Shown: positions 10,185-21,765 of the stretch, one piece after another | Layout: each line of letters starts with the position of its first letter | Position numbering within the stretch: position 1 is the first letter of the stretch | Assembly (NCBI RefSeq): GCF_964204645.1 | Contig: NC_134031.1 | Location: 10,270,501 to 10,334,500, forward strand | Length of the DNA stretch: 64,000 nucleotides | Source: Tubulanus polymorphus | Taxonomy: Eukaryota > Nemertea > Palaeonemertea > Tubulaniformes > Tubulanidae | Reading direction: 5' to 3' | Notes under the pieces: model-generated | Database searches by the model: none | Seen by the model: only the letters and a program-made list of their open reading frames with translations | What the model was told of the DNA's origin: nothing | Program-made: the position numbers and the translations under genes

Positions 10185-10490
10185 ATATCAAAAATCTGCG
10201 TTGTGCCCGGAAAATTTGTCTATAGCCTTTATTTCATGAATAATTTTAAAATTCGAACTTCGTGTCTGGAGCTTCATCTTTGTGTTCAAAATAAAACAGT
10301 ACATTGGATATATGCGCGCTATGCGCACATAACCAGCTTAAATATAGCCACTAAGAATGAATGGCAGCTTATTGGAAGACTGCCGTTTTCCTGGAAAACT
10401 CTAAACTAGGCCACACTCAAGGCATGTTTTCACATGATGCACACTTGATTTCAAACATACGTAGCTCATACATCGGTAGTGAATGAGGCA
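10185..10490. repeat. Dispersed repeat, partner of 29385-29620
   Basis: About 230 bp (core 10255-10480) matches 29395-29615 in the same orientation at roughly 85%, including CACTAAGAATGAATGGCAGC and TTTTCACATGATGCACACTT. Termini were not resolved and no coding capacity is conserved. Confidence 0.65.
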
Positions 10491-10975
10491 ATTCTCTCCA
10501 GGATTTTTATGGGTTCTTCATAAAATGTAAACTCTCGCCGGGATTTAAGGACTAAATGAAATTTCCGTGACAATTTGCAGCTCCCCGGTACAGCGGGACA
10601 AAATTTCAAGTAATGTTCAATAGAAGAAAAGATATTGGACATACAGGCAATGAATGCGATACTCCAAGAGGTGATAAACTGTAAAAACAGAAATATTCAG
10701 AGTTTATTTCAAGAAGTTTATTATTTACATCTCTGTATTTGATCTTCAAACACAAAATACAATTACATCAAAAAACATGATTATCTGAAGCGATGAACTA
10801 GAATCTCAGATGTGACTTGTTTTTTACCATATACCTGCAATGTAGTGAATGAAAATAATAAATGAATCAATAATCAAGGGACACCTTGGTCACTGGAATC
10901 GTAGGCAAGGGTGTTAGAGTGAGAACAAATTCAGAGTAGACAAGGCACTATCCAAAAAATGCAGTTCCCTTTAAG

Positions 10976-11495
10976 AGCCCGGAAATAAAAAATATAAAAC
11001 AGCTCTTGATGACCTTGACCTTTGACCTACAAGACCCAAAATGTAATCAGTTACTCAAGATATTTTGAATAACCCATCCAAAAAATCTCACTTGATTATC
11101 TTAAACCGTCTATGAGATAGAGCCTAGAAATGAAAAATACATAACAGCTTCTAGTAACCTTGTCCTTTGACCAACAGCACCCGAAATCTAATCAGTTACC
11201 CACGGTCCCTAGGATAACCCATCCATAGAATTTCAATAAGTTATCTTAAACTGTTTACGAGTTAGAGCCCGGAAATGAAATTCACAAAACGGCTTCCTGC
11301 GACCTTAACCTTGGACCTACAGGACCCGAAATCTAATCAGTTACCCACGGTACCTAGGATAACCAATCCATAGAATTTCATTAAGTTATCTTAAACTGTT
11401 TATGAGTTAGAGCCGGGAAATTAAATTTACAAAATGGCTTCCTGTGACCTTGACCTAAGACCTACAGGACCCAAAATCTAATCAGTAACTAACCT
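10976..11495. repeat. ~145-bp tandem repeat, about 3.5 units, with nuclear-receptor half-sites
   Basis: Units start with GAGCC(C/T)(G/A)GAAAT at about 10976, 11121, 11265 and 11411. Each holds a TGACCTT(G/A)ACC run followed by TACAGGACCC(A/G)AAATCTAATC. In unit 1 (11020-11038) the run TGACCTTGACCTTTGACCT contains an ERR/FTZ-F1-type TGACCTTGA and a DR1 element; later units are degenerate. Confidence 0.8.
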
Positions 11496-12019
11496 CATAT
11501 AGTAAAACACAACTGTTGAATTGGAAGAAAATCTGTCAAAGGGTTTAAGTGCTAGGGCATGGAAACCACTGCAGACGGACAACAAAGTGAATACAGTATG
11601 CTCCCACAACTCGCGTTGTGGGGGCATAGAGATAATGTGTCAGCATTTATCTCTGTCACAGATGCAGTTAACCTCACCAAACCTGGGAGTTTAGGTACAT
11701 ACATATACAGACCATAAAAATCTACAAAATTATCTATAGCATCCAGGCAGCGAGAAAGTATAACACCATTATAATGATTATCCCTCAAGCTACTATGTTG
11801 AATGATGGTACATAGCTTGGTATATAGCTTGGTTTATTCTAGGCGCTTTCAACATGTTAAAAATTACTTGATATAGTACAAAATTATGGTACTCTTGTAA
11901 ACCGATCAACGTATTTCCCTTAAACTTTGTGTGTATGAACCGATATATACGATCCAGTGAAGGGAAGCAGACTGAAGTGAAGGCTAAAATTACAATTTTT
12001 GAAACATTTGAAACTTCCG

Positions 12020-12150
12020 AGTAGTACTTACCCTTTCCTATGGTTCGTGCCAATATTTTCTAAATTTGGATTGATCGCCAATGGTTTTTCTATACGTATT
12101 GCGGTATTGCATTTAGCCACCGGTGAAATCGGCCATCTTTCTACACCATA
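12020..12150. repeat. Left inverted terminal repeat of the DIRS-like element
   Basis: Reverse-complement match to 16270-16395, about 80% with small indels. It contains CCCTTTCCTATGGT at 12031-12044. Confidence 0.75.
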
Positions 12151-12196
12151 GCAGACCCAAGAATGCAGCTATGCGGGACAGGTGGGCGGGACACCC

Positions 12197-12287
12197 ACCA
12201 TAGGAAAGGGAAAGTACTACTCAGAAATACATATTTTAGTTTCAAAAATTGTAATATACTGTCGAGTACTGTACCCTTTCCTATGGT
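12197..12287. repeat. Internal complementary region / hairpin of the DIRS-like element
   Basis: ACCATAGGAAAGGG (12197-12210) faces CCCTTTCCTATGGT (12274-12287), with further pairing AAGTACTACTC/GAGTACT. The intervening TTTCAAAAATTGTAAT repeats, inverted, sequence outside the ITR at about 11985-12015. DIRS elements use such a region, complementary to the joined ends, to restore termini through a circular intermediate. Confidence 0.6.
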
Positions 12288-12599
12288 TTTTGCTAGAAGC
12301 CTAGCTCAAGGATGGTGGGAAAGGTTGATAGAAAAACCACTGCTCAATCGCAAGGTAAGAGGGAAAAAGGAGAACACTTACCCAAGCACAGAATGGCTCA
12401 CTGTAGCACAAGGAAAACCGGTTTGGCCACACTGAGTCCGTCCAGCTCAGCCCCCCCCGAATTTTGCAAAATTAATACTTGCGAACATGAACTCAAACTA
12501 TGTAAACGGATACACCACACCTGATCCCAACAGTGCAAACATAAAAATTATACGCTAAAGAGTCTGATCGAAAAGAATGAACACCTCGAGCTATAACAA

Positions 12600-13490
12600 C
12601 AGGACCGAGCGATATTAATGAGCCTAACTGGCCTGAAACATCCTGTCAATAAAAGTACGTGAATGTCAATGGAGAATTCTAAAAGGCAGCCCGATAGAAA
12701 TCTTCCAACGAAGCACCTGAAAAGGCTGCCCAGGAAGTAGCCATAGACCTCACCTGATGAGAAACAACTCCCTCCGAAGAAAGATTCCCCTTTACTAAAA
12801 TGTCCTTGATTAGTGAAGAGTCCCGACTGTGTCCCGAGAAATATCAGGTGATCCAGCAGTGGAATAAATAACCACTCGCGTGGACCCCTCCGTGGTGCAG
12901 AGCGATATAAACAAAAATGATAATGCCAAAGACCTGCTTCAATTCACCATTGACGACCGACCGAGGCTGGTCGTTGGTTCTTTCCAAAAATTCCAAAGCA
13001 GGCCACAGCGAAACCAATTCCATTGCTGGCCTGAAGACAATATGACCTCGTCGAACTGAAAGTGCATGTATTTCAGAATTACGGGCGGAGCAAGCCAAGA
13101 ACAGCAGAATACTATCTTTTTTTGACAAATTCGCAAAGGACGCTGCGTGAAGAGGTTCAAATGGAGCCTCCATTAACTTCTTCAAAATTACGGACAGGAA
13201 ACAGAAAACCCTGGAACAAGCTGGGATATCCAATGATCAGCTGTTAAGTATGGCCGTCTAGAGGCATGCAATATATGGGAAATCGCGAGACGGTAACCTT
13301 TGATAGTTACAACCTGCAGGCCTTTTACTATAAATAGAAGCAGTATTGAGCATGAGCATGGATCAATTTCCCTTGTAGCACACCAATCTGCAAAATAACC
13401 CCATTTGGTGTAGTAAATGGTACTAGTCGATGGCCGCTTAGATCCTGCGATATAAAAGACAGCCTGTTCTGAAAACCCTGAAGCCGACAA
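12600..13490 (-). pseudogene. DIRS-type tyrosine recombinase, broken
   Basis: The minus strand encodes the SAM-like N-terminal core domain (GFSEQAVFYIAGSKRPSTST… to LVPGFSVS, about 13490-13195). After a frameshift near 13200 comes the catalytic domain. The first Arg lies in SARNSEIHAL (about 13100-13070) and an HxxR box in SHQVRSMATSWA (about 12775-12745). The probable nucleophile Tyr is in TFTYFY (about 12628-12611), directly before an in-frame TGA. Other stops lie between 12840 and 12640. In the intact family the enzyme integrates circular cDNA without target duplication. The catalytic residues are largely recognisable but the frame is not. Confidence 0.8.
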
Positions 13491-13499
13491 GTAGAGATT

Positions 13500-14165
13500 T
13501 CTGGACAATGGCCAGGTGAGCAGATTTGGCCACTGGCTGTTCAGATGATGCTGAAAATTCCCCCGAGACATACTCATCACGTTTCCCCGACCAGTCCAGA
13601 GAGAAGGCATCGGTCCCACGCTTCCGCGTCTGGAAACGCGGAAACGAACAGTGGACACCTCCGATTAAACCAGGTGGCAAACAGATACAGCTGCGGATTG
13701 CCGAACATGTCTCGAACATCTTGATCGAGAAGGAGCATCGGAAATCACACGGACATCACGATCCTTTTCCCTGCTAAATGTACCACAGTCTTGTCTGGCA
13801 CCAAATTTTGGCCGAGAGATCCGTGAGGGTTTCTGAGTGAGTGCCCCCTCGATTCTGAAGGTAAGCCCGCACTGTTGAATTGTCCGTGGCTAACCAAACG
13901 TGGTGGCACTCCACTCTCCTGTGAAAGAACTTCAGAGCCTTTCACACTGCCAGCAGTTCCAGGAAATTTATGTGGTTGGTGGTATCGTAGCGAGAACACC
14001 TCCACCCTTGGTAGCGTCCCCACCCTTGGTAGCTGGAATTCGTGAATACACGAACTAGAGCCTCTAACGGGGCCAGTGAGACCCTGCGATGAAGATTCAT
14101 AGTTGTCGCCCACCAACGAAATTCTGGACTGAGATCCGTTGGAAGAACGGGTAACAAGGTCTCCC
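13500..14165 (-). pseudogene. DIRS RNase H and methyltransferase-like linker, broken
   Basis: The RNase H region reads LVRVFTNSSYQGWG (about 14065-14025), HINFLELLAV (about 13975-13945) and …DNSTVRAYL (about 13880). The first catalytic Asp of the usual VFTDAS motif is Asn here. Downstream, GTDAFSLDWSG (about 13625-13590) corresponds to the DAFSxDWSG segment found between RNase H and recombinase in animal DIRS elements, often annotated as DAM-methylase-like. The reading frame changes several times. Confidence 0.7.
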
Positions 14166-14249
14166 AGTTGCCCTTTGACTGAGACCAGAAGACCTTTCAA
14201 CGCTGTTGCAAGCACCTAAGGGCACCACCAGACACATGTAGCTGATGGA

Positions 14250-14960
14250 GCCTAGAAGCCTTGACGAGTAACGAGCTGTTCTCGGGGCTGTGGAAACTCC
14301 CGATACGGCTTCTTGAAATTTGGCTACTCGAGCCATGGACGGAAAGACCTTGCTGAATCAGAGATCGAAGTCCATGCCGAGATACGCGAACTGTTGAGCC
14401 GTGGTCAACTGAGATTTTTACCTGTCTATGCAATGCCCAGCTGGTGAACTAAGTCTAAGACTGAGGTTATTGCCTCCCGTCATTCTTGAGCTGAGTTTGC
14501 GACTTCTAACCAGTAGTTGAGGTAAACAACAGTCGAACACCCCTGGACTGCAGTACCTTCTGAACGGACTTGTCTAACTTTGAGAGAACCCCTGGGGCAA
14601 TACTGAGGCCAAATGGAAGAGACCTAAACTGGAACTGGCGGCCTTTCCACTTAATCCTGAAATCACCGTGATTTTTGGTGAATTGGAACCTGAAAATAAC
14701 CTTTCAGGTCCAAAGAAGCTGCCCATTGAACTGGACGGAGCCCTAGAATCATGTCCCTGGGTTTGGTCATTCGGAACCTTGCAATGTCCAGGTGCCAATT
14801 GAGGGACGACAGATCTATTCACCATCCATTGACCACCTGTGGCCATTGGTACCATGAATATTCGAGAAAACCAGTTGAAGTTTCGTTGCAAACTGGTTCT
14901 ATCGCTCCCTTCCCAGCTAATTTTTCGAGAGCAATAGAGATTAAGGCCTCCTAACCTGCT
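14250..14960 (-). pseudogene. DIRS reverse transcriptase, broken, active site lost
   Basis: Fragments in order are FSRIFMVP.. (about 14860), IDLSSLN (about 14815), a PRDMILG/SLDLKGYFQVPIH motif-A region (about 14755-14675) and a VVYLNYWL segment (about 14505-14480). The last is where active elements have YLDDW, so both metal-binding Asp residues are changed. Together with stops and frameshifts this makes the RT inactive. Confidence 0.8.
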
Positions 14961-15129
14961 TTTGGTGTCAGGCGCGGTTGCCTTAAGAAATGGAGACGAA
15001 AAAGGTTGGACCAGTTAGTAGCTGCCTGTTGCAGACAACCTCCCACAAGTCCCGATGATTCATTTCAAATTTTTCCAAAAGAGAACTTTTTTGGAGCCTT
15101 CCCCTTGCCCCTATACGAACTGGAAAAGT

Positions 15130-15730
15130 TATGACCGGATGGGGCTTGACGCGATTTTTGGAGTTGTGCGCTCATTCCCCGACTGGCATCTGTAGCCACC
15201 CAAGAAAGTGTCGAAGCTTGAGTTGGTCCTGTTTGAGTCTGTGCCGAAGCTTGCGTCGCCGGAGCTAGACCAGAACGCTTCTTTCATGGTGGACTTGGTT
15301 TTGACCTCCCGAATCTTCCTCAGTTCAGCGAAACAGGAGCGCACCAACCGGAGAAGAGACGCGAAGAAGTGCCTAATGGAGCTCTCAACAATGAATTAGA
15401 TACCATATCCAGTAGACTAGCTTTGGAACTGGAGTCCATAACTGACTGGCAGGAGGCTAACACAAGAATCGTCTTCGCTATCCGATGTCGACGCTGCCAA
15501 CAAACGATGAGGCGACTGACAGCAAATCTTCCAACAATATCGAACGTAATCCCTCCCGCGATATTGATCTGCGTGAAGGATACCTTGCGCGCTTACTACG
15601 ATAACAGCATCTCGTGGGAGAGCGACCTCTACCCCCAGAGCGACGATAACTATGTTTTGAATTCAAAATGTCAGAATCCAACCAACCACACTCCTAGTTC
15701 GAACGGGAAGTTCGGAAGCGAGTGATGTCT
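15130..15730 (-). pseudogene. Likely DIRS gag-like region
   Basis: It lies upstream of the RT on the same strand. About 15681-15560 encodes an Arg/Ser-rich basic stretch (YRRSGGRGRSPTR…RSISREG) that could bind nucleic acid, as expected for a gag-like ORF1. No diagnostic domain is visible and the frame is interrupted. The assignment rests on position and composition. Confidence 0.4.
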
Positions 15731-16264
15731 GGACCGGACCGGAGCTCGGCATGGGCCGGACCAGTGCCAGCCGGACCTGTTGTCTTGTGCAGGTATTTCA
15801 ACTGTCGCGCGCGCTCGGTTCAGAACCTGTAGTCAGAAACTGAACCGGCTGAACCGACTGAAACAGTGATTATTAACGCAAAGATGTTCTTTGTAGTTTT
15901 CGAGACTTATCAGCCCGAATCCATAGGTCGTCCGACCAACCCTCGCAATTCCTGCAAGGATTAACCTTGGAACAATCTTGACCTGATTTTAGCCTACAAG
16001 TCGTCCCAGGCTCCAAACAGATGACCACATCCCTTCCCACCATGATGATGACCTTTAGGAGCGGCATTATTGCATTCAATTAATTTATCAATTGATTATA
16101 AATTAAATTAAAATTAATTATTCAGATATACATAGAGACAAGGGACAGTCCCCAAAAGGAACGGACTCACCATTACGAGAGCGAAAAGTCTCTCGACTTC
16201 CTAAATCCCTTGAATTCAATAAATTTTTGACAAAAAATCCAAGCGCATTTCACTGCAAGAACGC

Positions 16265-16405
16265 CAAGAAAAAAGATAGCAGATTTCACCGGTGGCGAAA
16301 TGCAATACTACAGGGCCGTGTCACACAGAAAAATCATTGCCAATTAATCCAAATTTAGAAAATTTTGGCAAAAACCATAGGGTAGGGTACAGTACTCAAC
16401 AGATA
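16265..16405. repeat. Right inverted terminal repeat of the DIRS-like element
   Basis: Reverse complement of the left ITR. ACCATAGGGTAGGG (16376-16389) is the diverged mate of CCCTTTCCTATGGT, and TTCACCGGTGGCGAAATGCAATA (core about 16285-16305) matches left-side 12110-12130. Confidence 0.75.
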
Positions 16406-17155
16406 TACCACAAGCATATTATGAACAAGATATCCACCGATCTTTATATCTCGGGCGCAGTAATTCAAATGAACAAATTGTGGGACCATTGAGACGTTGG
16501 ATTAATGAGATGTGGGACCAATGGGATGTGGAATGAATTGTGAGGCTAATGGGTATCATCAGTACACTATGTTATCAATAATTACTTCGTAAGATAAACG
16601 CTAAACTGAATGAAAATCTAACAGCAATCTAATGTCAATCAGGGCGGCGCCGGGTGTGGGCCAATATGTTTATGCTTGCGCATGTCAATGATGTAGCCTA
16701 TTGATTGAATCTCCAATTTTTGCATAATAAAATTGTTGTGGGGAGAGGGAATCAATATGATGGCTATCAAATTAAAAATAAACATATAATAAGACTGTCC
16801 AATGACTGGGAAATAAGAAAGTAAATCCTACAAAATGGCACACGAATATTCAAGCAGATTAATTCACTGGTTTGTCTGCGTCGTATAAGCGAACATGCCC
16901 TAACATTGATTGGCTGCGGGAGATTAGCCAATTGCAGGGAGCAATTATTTTACATCAATTTAACGATGTACAACGGCCTTCTAGACGTTTCATGAAACAA
17001 AAAGCCCTTTGGAATTTTCTTAAAAACTGCCACAAATTCGTCGATTTCTCTTAAAGTAAATGCAATATTCAAAACTCAATTTCCAACAGATTTAAGCCGC
17101 ATGATCGAACTACATTTTGCACATAAATGTAGTGGATTGCATGACTTCGTGTTAA

Positions 17156-17709
17156 CCCTTTCAGTACTATGGACGTGCTATGCACGCTTCTACCATGTCA
17201 CTTTGTGTCCGGCTGACGTGCAGAGCACGCACATTAGCTATTCTTTTCAAATTGACTGCAGCACAACAGCATTCGTTTTGTTTTGATTTGTCAGCACTTT
17301 ACAAAAAAACAATTTCAAAAATTGAATTGCAAATCGTCAAAATCTTGTAGATTGCTCATGGGCATTGCTCAGTGGTAAAATCTAAATAATAACCAAAAAT
17401 TTGAAACTTTTTTATTCTTGCTTTTTTTGTTCCATAATATCACCCGTTACCGTACAGTGCTGCCATCTCTCCATAATCATTTTATTGGTTTTTATTTTTG
17501 ATATCTAGTGATTTTTTTCAGACAATCAGCCATATGTATCAAAATGGCCACTATGGGATGCCTAATGTCAACATTATGAAAATATATATTCACAATTAGT
17601 TTTATGCATTTCATATGTAAAAAATAGATCAATTGGAGTTATCAAAAAAAATTAAACTTTGACAAAAAGGCTCAGCACAGGGCAAAAATAGGCCTCAGCA
17701 GCGAAATGG
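17156..17709. mobile_element. piggyBac-like MITE with TTAA target duplication
   Basis: A 554-bp segment is flanked by TTAA on both sides (17152-17155 and 17710-17713). The left end is CCCTTTCAGTACTATGG and the right end, reversed, is CCATTTCGCTGCTGAGGCC. These are imperfect inverted termini with the CCCTTT start typical of piggyBac. There is no transposase. Confidence 0.65.
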
Positions 17710-18006
17710 TTAAAGTTACAACCTCATTTGTAAGCAAAAATTCGATTTTTAGATCCATCACAACATCTCGGGCTTTGCTCGAGATAATAATGCTTGAAAT
17801 ACCGCGGTAAGATATTATTTTTATCATAAATTTCTACTTACTTGTCTAGCATTTCCCAGAACTGTTGCAGATTAGCTCTATCCAAATGACGTTTATTTCT
17901 ATCTAACCCTAGGATGTATACATTCCATTTCTTAATATTACTGTCTATTGGAAGATCCTGCCATTTCAAATGAAATGCCCGCACTAGAAATGAAAGAAAT
18001 GTTTAA

Positions 18007-19310
18007 CTAGGGGTCCAGGGACACCATGCCTACTTGGAAAGTGGTTTCAAATGCTCAACAATTTAACAATTTCAATATACAACGCCCCCTGGTGACCATA
18101 TACAAAACCAATGACCTTGAATCTCACCACAATCATGGAACATGTCAGCAGCTATTATTTTGTAATTGATTGTGATAACAAAATATGCCTCGTTACCAAT
18201 TCAATATGGAAATACTAAGTTATTCTACTATTCCACGCCCCCTGGTAACCATATGCAAAACCCAATGACCTTACAACTCACCACAATCATAGAACATGTC
18301 ATGAACTACAACTTTGCAATTGATCATAGTAACAAAATATGCCTAGGTACCAATCTAATAAGGAATACTAAGTTATTCTACTATTCAACGCCCCTGGTGA
18401 CCATATAGAATAACAAATGTCCTAAAAACTCGCCACAATCATAGACGATGTCATGAGCTATAACTTTGCAATTGATGTGGTAACAAAATATGCGCAAGTA
18501 CAAATATAATATAGAAATACTTTATAAGATATAAGTTATTGTATTATTCAACGCCCCCTGGTGGCCATATACAAAAATCAATGACCTTGAAACTCACCAA
18601 AATCATAAAACACGTTATGAGCTACAACTTTCCAAATGATCTGAGAAATAAGACTTTAAAGCCGGCTATTTTCACCAGTTTGCCGTACACAGCAGGTGCG
18701 CGTTTGCTGTGAAAAACCCCTGACCGCTGACGTCATTGTAGTCAAACTCACATTTCCACGCACGTTGTACCACTGAAAATTAACAAACTTTTGGCGCTCT
18801 TTATGAATACCAAAGCTATGGCACACTAATAGATCTGATTTAAAACAATGCCTAGTTACCAATATGATATGGAAATACTAAGGAATTCTACTATTGTTCA
18901 ACGCCCCCTGGTGGCCATATACAAAAACCAATGACCTTGAAACTCACCACGATCATAGACCATGTCATGAGCTACAACTTTTTAATTGATTGTGGTAACA
19001 AAATATGCTTAAGTATCAATATAATGTGGGAAAACTTTTTTCCATCTACGAAATGAGTACTGATGACACCAAGATGGCCGCCAATTGCGTCATAATTGCC
19101 TGATCTAATATACCTGTCTCAGGTATAAGAGATCCCTTTCCAAAGAATACCCATCACAAATTGCAATGAAAAATGGCAAACCATTAGAAGCTACAGGAAT
19201 CACAATTCAGGCCAAAATTGACATTTTTGGGCACAAAAAAAGGTCACAGGACAACCATCTTGAGAACGATCGACCCAATTTTTCTCATGCTGATGGGCCC
19301 TTGGCCATAT
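18007..19310 (-). mobile_element. Helentron-like element H1, 5'-truncated copy
   Basis: The minus-strand 3' end is intact: CCTAG at 18007 preceded by the GGTGTCC…GGACCCC hairpin. Next come five ~153-bp tandem units (markers CGCCCCCTGGTG at about 18083, 18234, 18389, 18552 and 18902). A 200-bp foreign segment at about 18650-18845 interrupts them. The single-copy part (…CAAGATGGCCGCCAA…) runs to about 19310, where similarity ends before the 5' terminal hairpin. Units at 18552 and 18902 read, reversed, CCACCAGGGGGCG. Confidence 0.7.
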
Positions 19311-21480
19311 TTATTTTCAGATAACAAAATTCTTATCAAAGGATAGGATAGGAGCTAGGCCTAATCATATCAGAAGTTTTGTCTTAGAATATTGGTTGAA
19401 ACGTGTTTTTGAAAAATCTATAATTCCTGCTTCAATGAGTCGAGGTGGTGCATTCTTGGGGTACCGGTATCTGTAAAACAATGCGTAAGATCAATAGAAA
19501 TAAAGTGAAAATTAAATTGCATTGAATTGAATTGCAATCACAGTGTAATACCAGACAAGAGGATTGATATCCTGTCCGTCGGTCCCGTACTAACATCTTG
19601 CTGTAGTAGTAGACAATTTCGGGGCACTAAGGACCAATGACAATCATTATTCATAGAATATCTTACCTTCAATGAGCAGAAATACTGTGGAAATACACGT
19701 GTGAATAAACCAGGAAATGCGGTAGTGCACGGTGTCTAGTGTACGGAGACGCATTGGGGTCATTCACAAATATAATCAAAGAAACCGAAACTTTGATCTG
19801 TTGAAACAAAATGTCAACATTACGATTGAAATATTATAAAATAACATTTAACCTTGATCTCGATTGATTCGAATTTAAAATAAAAATCCACCATTCGGCG
19901 AATTCTGTCCACACTTAAAAATGTTCCTAATAGGCTACCATATTTCTTGGATCTATCCAAGAAACGATAGTTCATAGGTCGAGCCACGTTATTAGAGAGT
20001 TAGGCGAGTCAGACCCCTGCGTTTAGACCGGCCTGGAAGTAAATCTAGGCGTTTTTCCAGCTAAAATTATGTCAAAATGTTTGAACAACACCCAAAACTT
20101 TATAGTACTAGCAGTCCGAGTCTATTTTGATTTCACAGAAACACATGCATACAAAAAGAACGGCAATTTGCTTCGATTTTGGTATATTTTCGATTATTTC
20201 ACAAAAACACGAGTTCAGAATCCTATGAAATTTTCAGATTGTAAAATAGATACTATATGACACCTCTGATAAAAAAAAATCATATCTCAGGACCATCTAG
20301 ATAAAAAGTGTGCCACCCGTTTTACTGAAATTTTTCGCGATAGGCAAATGCATTGGAAACATGACGTCATCAGCTAGTGATAGCAAAAGCGAACCTTAGG
20401 TTCGCTAAAAATGGGCTTGCTGACATGGTTGTACTCAAAACTGGCTTGGTGGTTTTGTATTTCTGTAGAAGAATTAATCGAAATTTGAACTGATTACTTT
20501 TTAAAGAGCTAAGAGATCGGTGTTGTCTCACATCACTACATGAAATGTTACACACGGGGACTGGGAATCGGAATGGTTTTATTGTAGACGTGGACTTTAA
20601 GTGGAAGTTAGGGCAAGCTTTTAGGTAGTTGTTATTTGAATATTGTAGTGTCAATACGGAATCTATCATCATGTTGGTAATTGCTAGATTACTTATCGGA
20701 TTGTGTTGAAATGATTTTGCATAGAGACATTTACAACTGAAAGAAAAAACGAGACTAACTCGAGTGACTTCAGGAGAAAAGAAGCGAACACGAAAATAGA
20801 TAGGAGCCACGATTTTTCTTTTTAAAATAATAAAGAAATTAAGCAAGAATAAGTTGCATTTCCTTCAAATGACAATCCACTACGATCATCCGATCAAGTT
20901 TATTGCCACCATAGACTACCACCCCCTGGTTCTTTGGAGACAGGGAACCAGTCTTCAATTCAGAATTTATTTTACAGGAAAGCGGTTTTCAAGTTTTAGA
21001 TATTTAAACTGAAAAATATAAATGTTCATACAGAGATTTTACAAATAGCCGCTAACGCAGGCACCTAATGAAAGTAAAAGAAAATGAAAAGAATTTTTCA
21101 AAAACGTGAAAGTAAATTTTTTATTGGGATATTTTAATTGTGTCAATAAAGAATGAATTGAATTGTCGACAGCACTATGCTGCGCATGAATACCAATTTC
21201 AAGACTGATCACGCACGTTCAACCAAGGTTGGTATGCGCTGGTGAAATAACAAAAACGATTAAACAAAATCATAAAACAATGAAAACGACAACCGATATG
21301 ACCAATATACGAAAGGAACCGAGATTTTATTACTGCATTAAATGTGTGCAAATATCAGAGCCCAAGAAAGTTTCTAACGAAAGTTATCGACTCCCCAAGC
21401 AAGTTATCAATCTGTGTGATAGCAATATGGGCTTGCAAGCATGCAAGCCCATGAAAATAAATAAATAGAATGAATGTATA
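19311..21480. other. Unassigned intergenic DNA
   Basis: No repeat boundary or gene could be supported. A 158-codon minus-strand open frame (20370-20846) has no motif, no codon bias and no splice context. Confidence 0.5.
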
Positions 21481-21499
21481 TGATATTTTCAGTCGCTGG

Positions 21500-21765
21500 A
21501 ATAACACATGTGATTAACATCAGTTATTCCAATCTGCAACACGTGTGATTGTACATGTGATCACTTCGGATATGAACCATTCCAATGTTGGTTTCAATTT
21601 CTGAACATCTGCATTTTTTTCATAGAGTCCATTTTGGAATAAAAATATTTCCATAACTGTACTCATTATTTCACATTTTCAACACGTTCGTGATTAAATC
21701 ACACATGTGATTGGCTCAACAACACAGATCACATTTTCAACACGTTCGTGATTAGATTTTATGCC
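21500..21765. repeat. Cluster of CACATGTG/CACGTG-type palindromes
   Basis: It includes ACACATGTGATT, ACACGTGTGATT, TACATGTGATC and ATCACACATGTGATT, plus two copies of TTTTCAACACGTTCGTGATTA (about 21675 and 21735). It appears to be an outlying part of the denser array at 23020-23330. Confidence 0.6.

Larger units (their letters stand above)
12020..16405 (-). mobile_element. DIRS-like tyrosine-recombinase retrotransposon, inactive
   Basis: A 4.4-kb element on the minus strand with inverted terminal repeats. About 12030-12150 (CCCTTTCCTATGGT…GCATTTAGCCACCGGTGAAAT) matches the reverse complement of about 16270-16395. The interior encodes, in order, a gag-like region, reverse transcriptase, RNase H, a methyltransferase-like linker and a tyrosine recombinase. 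Inverted termini, an internal region complementary to the ends (12197-12287) and a YR instead of an integrase define the DIRS group. It is more GC-rich (about 45-50%) than its surroundings. Stops, frameshifts and loss of catalytic residues show it is long dead. Confidence 0.85.

Noticed and set aside
12844-14215. Separate small genes on the minus strand
   Set aside because: These frames are pieces of one DIRS-like element broken by frameshifts and stops.
20370-20846. 158-codon minus-strand frame
   Set aside because: No domain, AT-driven composition, no splice or promoter context, no paralogue in the window.
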